From Paenibacillus sp. Root52 (GTDB taxonomy: Bacteria > Bacillota > Bacilli > Paenibacillales > Paenibacillaceae): 64,000 nt of DNA. This document shows positions 17,761 to 25,943 of the stretch, piece by piece; within the stretch, counting starts at the first letter, position 1, and every line of letters begins with the position of its first letter. The position numbers were made by a program, and so were the translations under genes. The DNA lies in NCBI RefSeq assembly GCF_001426865.1, contig NZ_LMFO01000030.1, positions 160,652-224,651 of the forward strand. Direction: 5' to 3'. Below the pieces are notes generated by a model. The model was not told the DNA's origin, ran no database searches, and saw nothing but the letters and a program-made list of their open reading frames with translations.

Positions 17761-18675
17761 GTGTCCCGGCGAACGCCTTGGAAAAAGGAATTGAAGAAGA
17801 GCTGGCCACTGTATGTATTGTGTATTCCCGCCTTCGTATTTGTTTGTATCTTTTCATATGGTCCGATGGTCGGTCTGCTCATGGCTTTTCAGGATTATAA
17901 ACCATGGCTCGGGATCTCAGGTTCCCGCTGGATCGGGCTGGACAATTTCGAAAGAATCTTCCGGTATGACGAAGCAACGCAAGCCATTATCAATACGTTG
18001 ATTATCGCCGTTTCCAAAATTATCGTTGGTATTATCGTTCCTATTGTTATGGCTATTCTGTTAAGCGAGCTGCGGAATGTTGGCATTAAGAAAAGCGTGC
18101 AGACACTCGTTTATCTGCCCCATTTCTTGTCATGGGTTACGGTTGCAGGGCTCATGATTAACATCCTTGGATTGGATGGAGGCATCAACCAGATGCTGAC
18201 CCGCATTTTCGACATCGCTCCCATTTACTTTTTGGGTGACCCGGATCTGTTTAGATTTACGGTCGTAGTCAGCGATGTATGGAAAAGCTTTGGGTTTGGC
18301 ATGATCGTCTATCTGGCGACCATTGCAGGGATCAACCCTTCGTATTATGAGGCGGCCGAAATTGATGGTGCGACACGTCGCCAGCAAATTTTATACGTTA
18401 CCCTGCCAAGTATGCTGCCGATGATTATTGTCATTTCTACGCTCAGTCTGGGAAATATTCTGGACGCTGGATTTGATCAGGTGTTCAACCTTTACAACCC
18501 TCTTGTCTACAGTACGGGAGATATTATTGACACCTATGTTTATCGTTCTTCCTTGTTGAATGGGCAATACGGATTCGGTACAGCGGTAGGGTTGTTCAAA
18601 TCGGGGATCAGTCTAATCTTGATCGTCGTATCCTATAGGCTGGCCTATAAGTATGCCAACTACAAAATATTCTAA
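17761..18675 (+). CDS. Sugar ABC transporter permease (LplB-like)
   Basis: A 304-residue permease with six membrane spans and the EAA loop YYEAAEIDGATRRQQILYVT. The sequence closely parallels the first importer's permease (SWVTVAGLMIN, YLPHFLSW). The start is uncertain: the GTG at 17761 (MSRRTPWKKELKKSW) gives a normal N-terminus but lacks a clear ribosome binding site, and the frame is open back to 17641 without a standard start. It opens an operon with a second permease, a binding protein and two GH43-type proteins. Confidence 0.9.
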   Translation: MSRRTPWKKELKKSWPLYVLCIPAFVFVCIFSYGPMVGLLMAFQDYKPWLGISGSRWIGLDNFERIFRYDEATQAIINTLIIAVSKIIVGIIVPIVMAILLSELRNVGIKKSVQTLVYLPHFLSWVTVAGLMINILGLDGGINQMLTRIFDIAPIYFLGDPDLFRFTVVVSDVWKSFGFGMIVYLATIAGINPSYYEAAEIDGATRRQQILYVTLPSMLPMIIVISTLSLGNILDAGFDQVFNLYNPLVYSTGDIIDTYVYRSSLLNGQYGFGTAVGLFKSGISLILIVVSYRLAYKYANYKIF

Positions 18676-18696
18676 CAGGAAGGAGGGAGAGGCAGT

Positions 18697-19566
18697 ATGT
18701 ACCATAAGACGACAGGGTATAGAGTTTTCTCAGTATTCAATTATGCGTTTATGATCTTGGCAGGACTGGTGTGTTTTCTTCCACTGCTTCATTTGCTCGC
18801 GCAATCCCTCAGTAGTAAGGCGGCAATAAGCGGTAATTTGGTATCCTTTTGGCCGGTCGGCTTCAATATGGACGCCTATGTCAAAACGTTTAGCAATTCT
18901 AATTTTATCAGTTCCATGTGGACTTCGATTCTACGAACGGTCCTGGGAACATCCATCAGCATGTTTATTCTTACTTGCGCAGGATATGCGCTGTCCAAGG
19001 AATTTCGGGGACGCAACGCGCTGATGTGGTTTTTTATCTTCACCATGCTCTTCTCTGGGGGATTAATTCCTTCTTATATTTTGGTTACAGGTCTTGGTTT
19101 GAAGGATACCATCTGGGCGTTGGTCTTGCCGGGAGCTTTCGGAGCGTATAACCTGATTCTTCTTGTCAATTTCTTCAAAACGATTCCGAAAGCGCTGGAA
19201 GAAGCAGCATTTATCGATGGAGCTTCCTTTTTTGCAATCCTTAGCAAAATTTATTTACCGTTGTCTCTACCAGGCATAGCTACGGTATCCTTGTTTATTA
19301 TGGTGGGGCACTGGAATTCCTGGTTTGACGGTATATTGTACATGTCGGATGCGAGTAAGTATCCGCTGGCTTCTTTCTTACAGACCGTAGTGGTGCAGAG
19401 CAACATGCAGAACATGGCGATGAGTCAGTCGGAAGTGGAAGCGATGTCGGAACAGAGCATCAAGGCAGCCCAAATATTCGTGAGCACATTGCCAATTATT
19501 ATGGTTTATCCTTTTTTACAACGATATTTCGTGAAGGGAATTGTGCTGGGGGCTGTCAAAGAGTAA
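18697..19566 (+). CDS. Sugar ABC transporter permease (LplC-like)
   Basis: A 289-residue permease with six spans. The EAA loop is ALEEAAFIDGASFFAILSKI, and the C-terminus ends in the family sequence QRYFVKGIVLGAVKE. GGAAGGAGGGAGAGG precedes the ATG. It follows its partner permease after 21 bp and precedes the binding-protein gene by 95 bp. The heterodimer presumably works with a shared MsmX-type ATPase encoded elsewhere. Confidence 0.92.
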   Translation: MYHKTTGYRVFSVFNYAFMILAGLVCFLPLLHLLAQSLSSKAAISGNLVSFWPVGFNMDAYVKTFSNSNFISSMWTSILRTVLGTSISMFILTCAGYALSKEFRGRNALMWFFIFTMLFSGGLIPSYILVTGLGLKDTIWALVLPGAFGAYNLILLVNFFKTIPKALEEAAFIDGASFFAILSKIYLPLSLPGIATVSLFIMVGHWNSWFDGILYMSDASKYPLASFLQTVVVQSNMQNMAMSQSEVEAMSEQSIKAAQIFVSTLPIIMVYPFLQRYFVKGIVLGAVKE

Positions 19567-19661
19567 GAAGAGGTAAGTCACATGTTCGGATTCATGCTTA
19601 CATGGTTTGGATTCCATAGTATCCATAGAAACAGCCATTTGATCGAAGGGGGATTATCTCT

Positions 19662-21347
19662 ATGAGAAAAAGAAGTAACGTGTGGAAAATGTTAAGTACA
19701 ATCATGTTGTCAGCACTTGTGGTAGCCGGTTGTAGCAGTGGAGAGAGCAATAACGTTGCCACGCCAGAATCCGTGCTGAAGGATGGGAAGTATGATCCAC
19801 CGTTGACCATGACGATTGCCAAACAACAGGATGAGAATTCGGGGAAATACATCAACGGCGAAAGCCTGAATGACAATGTGTTAACTCGCTGGGGCGAGGA
19901 AAAGCTCGGCATTAAGATCGAAACTACGCTGCTTGGGGGTGATGCTTCACAATATAATACCAAGTTACGACTCGCGCTAACGGGTTCCGAGAAACTGCCA
20001 GACGTTCTACCGGTCTATGATACGATGCTGATTAACGACTTGATCGAATCTGGACAGGTGAAGGAAATTACGGAAGATATCGCAGCATACATGCCTGACC
20101 GAATCAAGGAAATCTACAAACAATATCCATCGACCTTCAATCCGGTTGTTCGGGACGGCAAAGTGTATGGTATGGCCATTGCGCCAAATCTCACGGAAGG
20201 TGAAGTCATGTTGATTCGCCAAGATTGGCTCGACAAATTGCAATTGAAAGCGCCAACAACACTGGAGGAGTTCGAGCAAGTCATTGCGGCATTTACGAAT
20301 GATGACCCGGATGGTAATGGCAAACAGGATACATATGGCTTTACTTTCTCGGGGAAAGATTCGTACAACACAGGCTGGGTGAGTGATCCGGTCATGATTT
20401 TCAGTGCATATACAGGTAAACATCTTCCAAGACAATGGGTTAACGATAATGGCAAACTGACCTATGGATCGGTCGCTGCAGGCAACAAGGAGGCACTTGG
20501 CAAGCTGCGTGATTGGTATGCGAAAGGATATTTGAACAAAGAGCTGGCTACGCAGGGAGCATGGGACGCTTTGTCAGACTTTACGGAAGGCAAGGCAGGC
20601 ATCATCGTCGGTCGACCTTGGTTATACGGCAGTGTGAAGGATGTGGAGAAAAATATAGAGGGTGCCAAAGTTGTTCCCTATCCGACCGTCCAAGGCGTGA
20701 ACGGAGATAGAACCTATCAAACTGCCCAATTAAACGATGGCGTATTTATGTTTAACAAGGACTTTCAGAACATGGAGGCCTTCTTCCTATACTACGATAA
20801 AATGTACGATGCTGCGTTTGGGACAGGAGAGTTTAAATACGGCTATGCGCAGGGATATGACTACGATATCGTCAACGAAGAAGTCACCTTCGACCCGCAG
20901 CAATTCAATACACCGTTGGAAGCCGTGCAAGGGGTAGGGAAAATGGCCTTTACGAAAAACACACCGAGCGTCGACGGTCCTGGTCAGTCTTACTACGATC
21001 TGGCTAACGGGGTAGAGGCGGATACAGGTGTTCTCCTTCAGAGTGATTCAAGGGATCAAACGACCAAAGACGGATATCGAATCTCTTATGAGAACCGCGA
21101 TTCCTTGGTACCCAATGATTTTAACGGCCCACCTACACCAACGATGCAAAACATATGGGAACAGTTGACGACCATGGAACAAGAGATATTCACCAAGATC
21201 ATTTATGGCAATGAACCGCTCGAAGCGTTCGATACCTTTGTTAAGCAATGGCACGAGAAGGGCGGCGATGAAGTAACTGAGGAAGTCAACGATTGGTACA
21301 ATCAAGCGAGCAAGACAGATGTCATGGCATTGATGAATCTGAAATAA
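19662..21347 (+). CDS. Sugar ABC transporter substrate-binding lipoprotein
   Basis: A 561-residue binding lipoprotein with lipobox VVAGC (Cys24). In the mature part the motif WGEEKLGIKIETTLLGGD and a calcium-loop-like DDPDGNGKQDTYGF near residue 210 are typical of large oligosaccharide-binding proteins of this order. GAAGGGGGA precedes the ATG. The gene sits after both permeases instead of before them. The following secreted GH43-type gene begins 20 bp downstream, tying uptake to polysaccharide breakdown. Confidence 0.92.
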   Translation: MRKRSNVWKMLSTIMLSALVVAGCSSGESNNVATPESVLKDGKYDPPLTMTIAKQQDENSGKYINGESLNDNVLTRWGEEKLGIKIETTLLGGDASQYNTKLRLALTGSEKLPDVLPVYDTMLINDLIESGQVKEITEDIAAYMPDRIKEIYKQYPSTFNPVVRDGKVYGMAIAPNLTEGEVMLIRQDWLDKLQLKAPTTLEEFEQVIAAFTNDDPDGNGKQDTYGFTFSGKDSYNTGWVSDPVMIFSAYTGKHLPRQWVNDNGKLTYGSVAAGNKEALGKLRDWYAKGYLNKELATQGAWDALSDFTEGKAGIIVGRPWLYGSVKDVEKNIEGAKVVPYPTVQGVNGDRTYQTAQLNDGVFMFNKDFQNMEAFFLYYDKMYDAAFGTGEFKYGYAQGYDYDIVNEEVTFDPQQFNTPLEAVQGVGKMAFTKNTPSVDGPGQSYYDLANGVEADTGVLLQSDSRDQTTKDGYRISYENRDSLVPNDFNGPPTPTMQNIWEQLTTMEQEIFTKIIYGNEPLEAFDTFVKQWHEKGGDEVTEEVNDWYNQASKTDVMALMNLK

Positions 21348-21367
21348 TAAGGAGATGACTCAGCGTG

Positions 21368-23077
21368 ATGATAAAAAAATCAAGAATAGCAATCATTGTT
21401 GCATTTCTATTGCTGGCATACCATTTCTCTGCTGCTGTACCAACCACTCAAGCTGCGGGTGAAGAGACGAATATTGCTGCAACGCTGTTTGTACTAAAGA
21501 ACGATTCTGAGGTGAACAATGCCAAGATCCACTGGGCACCTGTTGACGGAGCGACCGGGTACGAATTGCTTCGCTCCGAGAACAATGGGGCTTATGAGTT
21601 ATTACAGACCTTAACCGGGACAACAACAGATGATTATGGTCTTCAACTAGGTAGCACGTATACCTATCAAGTGAAAGCGTATGGGGGAAGCACCGTGCTA
21701 ACCTCTGCGGTTTCACCCGAATATACGCCATATGTGCTTCCAGAGAACCTGACTACGTTTGATAATACAACCAAGTCAACTCTGAACCTGCCGAATGAAC
21801 TCAAAGTCGGGGATACCTACTACAGATTCAACTTTGTTCAAAAGCCAACAGGTGGATTCGGTCAGATGATCCAACAGACGTCAACCGATGATATTACCTA
21901 CGGCAACGATAAAGTGGTGCTATCTTATACCGATCATCCAGACTTGGCTGATAGCAAATTTGAGGGGATCAATATTCTATATCATGAGTCCACGAATAAG
22001 TTTGTATTTTGGGCTCACTATGAGAACAGCAGAGATTACACACTAGCCAGAGTGTCGGTGGCATCTGCCACACCTGGAGAAGATTTTACATTTCATAAGA
22101 GCTTCCGACCAGGTGGAAATGAATCTAGAGATATCTCCATTTTCAAAGATGATGATGGTACAGCGTACTTGATCTCTACGGCGAATAATAATTCGGATAC
22201 GATATTGTATCAGTTAACTTCCGATTGGCTGGATGTCGATCACCAAGTGTCTACCATTTATCAGAACCAGCACCGGGAACTGCCCAAGGTAATCAAAAAA
22301 GACGGCATCTATTATTTATTCTCCTCCCAAGCTGCGGGCTGGTATCCAAGCATACCGATGTACTCATCTGCCACAAGCCTCGATGGAGAATGGTCTGAAC
22401 TACGCGTAATTGGCAATACCTCGACCTTCTCGGCACAGTCTGGCTCGGTTATGCGGGTCACGCCAGATACGGGCGACAATGTCGTGATGGTTGCATATCG
22501 CTGGATGTTCGGATGGGCAGGCACGCAAAATGGAACCACAGAGGAACGATTGTTACCAGTTTGGTTCTCTAACGGATACGCATTCTATGATTATTTTGAT
22601 CAGGTGTTATACGATACAGTCAATGATGTCGTCGTTCCTGTACAGGACGGAAAACTACTGTCACAAGGGAAAGAGGCAACTGCACAAACGGCAACAGGAA
22701 CGAAACCAGCGAGTTACGCCAATGATGGAAGCTATCAAACCGAATGGGTGGGTACCAGCGTTGCGTGGCCACATTGGTGGAAGGTAGATCTCGGATCGGA
22801 GCAGCAGATTAACAATGTACAGATTTCATGGTGGATGCAAAAAGGCTCCGAAGGATTCTATAAATATAAAATCGAGACGAGCAACGATAATGTGAATTGG
22901 ACCGTCGCATTGGATCGAACGGATAATAAATCCTACGGATTTACTTCGGACACCCTCTCTAGCACGGCTAGATATGTGCGAATCAATATGCAGGGTGCAA
23001 CGCTTCATAATAATCCTAACAACTGGTACACACCAAGATTATGGGAAGTCAAAGTGTTTGGAGAGGACATCGAGTAA
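21368..23077 (+). CDS. Secreted GH43-like protein with FN3-like and F5/8 type C domains
   Basis: A 569-residue exported protein. Signal peptide with cleavage near TTQA-AGEE (~30); an FN3-like unit at ~40-120 (IHWAPVDGATGYELLR, YTYQVKAYGG); a five-bladed propeller region at ~130-430; and an F5/8 type C (CBM32-like) carbohydrate-binding domain at ~435-569. The propeller parallels the next gene (NKFVFWAHYEN, ESRDISIFKDDDGTAYLIS), but the first blade lacks the HAHGG segment, so catalysis is uncertain and it could be mainly a binding protein. AAGGAGA sets the start at ATG 21368; a GTG lies one codon earlier. Confidence 0.8.
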   Translation: MIKKSRIAIIVAFLLLAYHFSAAVPTTQAAGEETNIAATLFVLKNDSEVNNAKIHWAPVDGATGYELLRSENNGAYELLQTLTGTTTDDYGLQLGSTYTYQVKAYGGSTVLTSAVSPEYTPYVLPENLTTFDNTTKSTLNLPNELKVGDTYYRFNFVQKPTGGFGQMIQQTSTDDITYGNDKVVLSYTDHPDLADSKFEGINILYHESTNKFVFWAHYENSRDYTLARVSVASATPGEDFTFHKSFRPGGNESRDISIFKDDDGTAYLISTANNNSDTILYQLTSDWLDVDHQVSTIYQNQHRELPKVIKKDGIYYLFSSQAAGWYPSIPMYSSATSLDGEWSELRVIGNTSTFSAQSGSVMRVTPDTGDNVVMVAYRWMFGWAGTQNGTTEERLLPVWFSNGYAFYDYFDQVLYDTVNDVVVPVQDGKLLSQGKEATAQTATGTKPASYANDGSYQTEWVGTSVAWPHWWKVDLGSEQQINNVQISWWMQKGSEGFYKYKIETSNDNVNWTVALDRTDNKSYGFTSDTLSSTARYVRINMQGATLHNNPNNWYTPRLWEVKVFGEDIE

Positions 23078-23161
23078 GCTCGCGACTCAGCGTCCTAGTT
23101 AACGATGTAGTAATTAATGATGTTTTCCAATCGTGAATGACAATAGAAGAGAGGTAACGTC

Positions 23162-24103
23162 ATGAAGACACAATTAGTCAACGGTAGTCTCTGGAATGAT
23201 ATCAACGGTGAACCCATTCATGCTCACGGTGGGCATATGTTATTTCATGACGGTTACTATTATTGGTACGGTGAAGACCGAAGAGATGATCACTATGTGA
23301 GTTGTTACCGATCCAAGGATCTGTTCCAGTGGGAGTTTCGGGATCACATCCTGACGACTTCGACTCCGACGGCATCCATACGAGTCCGCACGAAGTTGGA
23401 GTTAGTGAATGATGAGGGTGGTAAGGTAAACCTTGAGCGCCCCAAAGTTCTTTTTAATCCCGTGACTAAGAAATTTGTGCTCTGGGTGCACTATGAGAAT
23501 GGAAAGAATTACAATGACGCGGCATGTGCTGTAGCCACCTCCGATTATCCGGATCGTCAATTTGTCTATCATGGGAGCTTCAATCCTTACGGGTATATGT
23601 CGAGAGATTGCACGCTCTTTCAGGATGATGATGGAACAGCCTATTTTATCTCAGCGGCCAGAGACAATGCGGATCTGCATATCTATCGTCTTCAGGAAGA
23701 TTACCTGAATGTAGAACGTTTAGTCTCGAAGCTGTGGCAGGGTGAATACCGGGAAGCCCCAGCCGTGTTCAAGCGGCATGAGAAGTATTATATGCTTACC
23801 TCTTTTTGCACAGGATGGAACCCGAATCAAGGGAAGTATGCGATGGCGGATTCAATGGAAGGTTCGTGGAGTATGCTCTATGACTTCGGTGATGAGACGA
23901 CGTATCGTACACAGCCGGCTTTTGTACTGAAGCGATCAGCGCAGGAATATCTATATTTTTCGGATCGCTGGAATGGGTCGGATTATTTCCAATCTAGTTA
24001 TGTCGTGTTGCCTATTGAGTTCAATGGCGCTGTGCCCGTTCTTAACGATTATGCTGCGTTGACCTTGAATAGCGAGACGGATTCAATTCTTTTTGCAAAA
24101 TAG
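23162..24103 (+). CDS. GH43 glycosidase, exo-beta-1,3-galactanase-like
   Basis: A 313-residue five-bladed propeller enzyme without a signal peptide, so it is probably cytoplasmic. It begins with GEPIHAHGGHMLFHDGYYYW, the layout of subfamily 24 (exo-beta-1,3-galactanases), where the usual GH43 catalytic Asp of blade 1 is absent. ERPKVLFNP carries a Glu that aligns, as I recall, with the general acid of characterised members. Further blades: SRDCTLFQDDDGTAYFISA, EAPAVFKRHEKYYMLTS. AGAGAGGTAACGTC precedes the ATG. It would trim imported beta-1,3-galactan or related oligosaccharides. The subfamily call is inference; GH43 membership is firm. Confidence 0.85.
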   Translation: MKTQLVNGSLWNDINGEPIHAHGGHMLFHDGYYYWYGEDRRDDHYVSCYRSKDLFQWEFRDHILTTSTPTASIRVRTKLELVNDEGGKVNLERPKVLFNPVTKKFVLWVHYENGKNYNDAACAVATSDYPDRQFVYHGSFNPYGYMSRDCTLFQDDDGTAYFISAARDNADLHIYRLQEDYLNVERLVSKLWQGEYREAPAVFKRHEKYYMLTSFCTGWNPNQGKYAMADSMEGSWSMLYDFGDETTYRTQPAFVLKRSAQEYLYFSDRWNGSDYFQSSYVVLPIEFNGAVPVLNDYAALTLNSETDSILFAK

Positions 24104-24155
24104 GTTGTACCATACCATCGGAGCCAGCCTGCTCATTCATATTCAATGCTAGATC

Positions 24156-24191
24156 GCTCTGCGAGTCGTTCAATGACTTGCAGAGCTTTTT
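24156..24191 (+). terminator. Terminator after the GH43 gene
   Basis: GCTCTGC (24156-24162) pairs with GCAGAGC (24180-24186), an inner AGTC/GACT helix extends the stem, and TTTTT follows. Confidence 0.8.
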
Positions 24192-24236
24192 CGAGTTCTG
24201 GCGCTTGCAAATGGAGCTGGGTGCTATACTGCATGT

Positions 24237-25271
24237 CTAATGGATAAAGGTATCTACCATCCAATTGAAGAACTTCTGCTTTTCTTCATAGTGGGGATAA
24301 TGAGCTGACTGCTTGTAAGAGATAAATTCCTTGTGTTCTGCTTCAATGTTGTCGAAGAACAACTTAGCTGCATGGGAAGAGGTCATATAGTCGTAATCCC
24401 CCATTATGAAATAAAAGGGTAGATCCAGCTTCGTAATCATGGAAGGCAAAGGATGATGCATAGCCTCACCGATCAGCACCTCTTGTGAAAATATAATCCC
24501 TTTATTGTAGCGGATGGCATCAAGCATCGTATATTCACTGCTGAACGTCATTCCGAAGAAGCTGGCTTCAGGGCTGTCTATCAACCTTAAAGCACCACCA
24601 TATCGCTTCACGATATCGCGCGGTACAAAGGCTTGCCCTTGTGCAATGGCACCATATATCTGCTCCAACTGGTGTACGTCCTCATCATTACCAGCCAGCC
24701 GAGCTTGCTCCATCATCTCATTCCATCCGTCCGTCTCGCTCTGCTGGATATCCGCCATTTGTCCAACTCCAATGTAGGCTTCGTATTTGTCCGGTGCTTG
24801 CTGTGCAGCAAGGGTGCCGATGTACGTGCCGTAGGAATGCCCCATTAAGATCACTTTCTCTTTCCCAAGACGTGTAGTGATGTAATCCGTGATGGCTAGT
24901 GCATCTTGCACTAACAAGTTAGCAGAAAGATTGGTATAGTCTTCGAAAAAATGATAGGATTTGCCGCTTGCTCTCTGATCATAGTTGACAATTGTAAATC
25001 TCGTTTCCAATAGATCTTGAACTTTCTTGGCGTAAGGAATCTCAGATGCACCAGGTCCACCGTGTATATACAGAATAACCGGATTACTCAGATCCTGACC
25101 CCGGATCATGATCTCATGATCTGTGCCATTGATGTTCACTTGTTCTAGTACATGGACACTGTTAGAACCTTCTATTGAGGCTGTCCATGTTGGAAAATAT
25201 AGAACGGCAATACTTAGTGCCATCACTGTAATAATCAAGCATAACAACATGGTTTGTTTCACCTTTTTCAT
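24237..25271 (-). CDS. Alpha/beta hydrolase, proline iminopeptidase-like, membrane-anchored
   Basis: A 344-residue hydrolase with an N-terminal membrane segment (residues ~8-28), so it is anchored or exported. HGGPG (~70-74) is the oxyanion-loop motif of prolyl iminopeptidases; the nucleophile is Ser146 in GHSYG; Asp292 or Asp294 in GDYDYM and His324 in SAHYPHYE complete the triad. NYDQRASGKS is the conserved stretch after the oxyanion loop. It stands alone, convergent with the GH43 operon. A peptidase or ester hydrolase role is likely; the substrate is unknown. Confidence 0.85.
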   Translation of the reverse strand: MKKVKQTMLLCLIITVMALSIAVLYFPTWTASIEGSNSVHVLEQVNINGTDHEIMIRGQDLSNPVILYIHGGPGASEIPYAKKVQDLLETRFTIVNYDQRASGKSYHFFEDYTNLSANLLVQDALAITDYITTRLGKEKVILMGHSYGTYIGTLAAQQAPDKYEAYIGVGQMADIQQSETDGWNEMMEQARLAGNDEDVHQLEQIYGAIAQGQAFVPRDIVKRYGGALRLIDSPEASFFGMTFSSEYTMLDAIRYNKGIIFSQEVLIGEAMHHPLPSMITKLDLPFYFIMGDYDYMTSSHAAKLFFDNIEAEHKEFISYKQSAHYPHYEEKQKFFNWMVDTFIH

Positions 25272-25683
25272 AGGGTATGTACCTTTCTACTTCGAATTTA
25301 TCGATGTGCTAGTTGCTCATGAACGTATACCTAATGTTACTCGATCGGTGATCATTTCAAATCGTACGCTGGCGTGAGATTATAGTCCGTCTTGAGTCTT
25401 AGGTGGAATTTTGTCGGATTCTACTGTGGTTAGGTGTTGCGAAGGAGCGGTCTGGAGCCATATTTGAGGAAATACAAATGTCGATTAAGCCGTTGATGTC
25501 GACCGAAAATCAAGAGTTTCGTTAATTGAATTTACGAGTTTACGTTCACATAACAGAGCTTAATGAAGTATGTCAGCGATATGAGCAAAAGCGACAATTT
25601 TACTTATCACGTTGAGTCATATTTAGGGTTCGTAGCGAGTCAACGATCACGTTCTACGCGCTCTTTAGGGTGATATGAAATTA
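25272..25683. other. Gene-free stretch, upstream half
   Basis: About 410 bp between the alpha/beta hydrolase start and the PHO-type promoter. I found no convincing coding frame, strong hairpin, RNA signature or transposon remnant in it. It presumably includes the hydrolase promoter. Confidence 0.5.
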
Positions 25684-25737
25684 TTTACAATTCATGCACA
25701 ATCCACAGATTTCCTTTTTACAAATCGCTCCTATAAT
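25684..25737 (+). promoter_or_regulatory. PHO box (PhoP-binding) promoter of the pst operon
   Basis: Four hexamers lie exactly 11 bp apart: TTTACA (25684), TGCACA (25695), CAGATT (25706) and TTTACA (25717). The Bacillus PhoP site is TT(A/T/C)ACA repeated with ~5-bp gaps. A TATAAT box (25732-25737) begins 9 bp after the last repeat and no good -35 box is present, so the repeats would cover about -22 to -60, as in B. subtilis PhoP-activated promoters. The third repeat is degenerate. Downstream genes include pstS-pstB. Confidence 0.72.
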
Positions 25738-25785
25738 AGCAATCGTACAAGGTAATTTTGAGTAGAAACGTGGGAGTATGGGGGG

Positions 25786-25858
25786 ATGAGCCAGCAGGGG
25801 TTAAGCAACATTTTGCATCGATTCAATAAGTGATTCTCACAACAAATGATGCAAAATG
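25786..25858 (+). promoter_or_regulatory. Leader with 11-bp inverted repeat and possible leader peptide
   Basis: CATTTTGCATC (25809-25819) and GATGCAAAATG (25848-25858) are perfect complements around a 28-base loop inside the ~200-base leader. A possible 15-codon frame (ATG 25786, stop ending 25833) starts after a G-rich stretch and covers the left arm. Both lie between the PHO promoter and the first gene. Function is unproven; the peptide could be chance. Confidence 0.4.
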
Positions 25859-25943
25859 CAGATCCGAGCAATACGCAGAACATGAACAGCAGGACACGAC
25901 AAACAAGGCATATTATATGGGAAAAGAAGGGTGAACATAGCCA

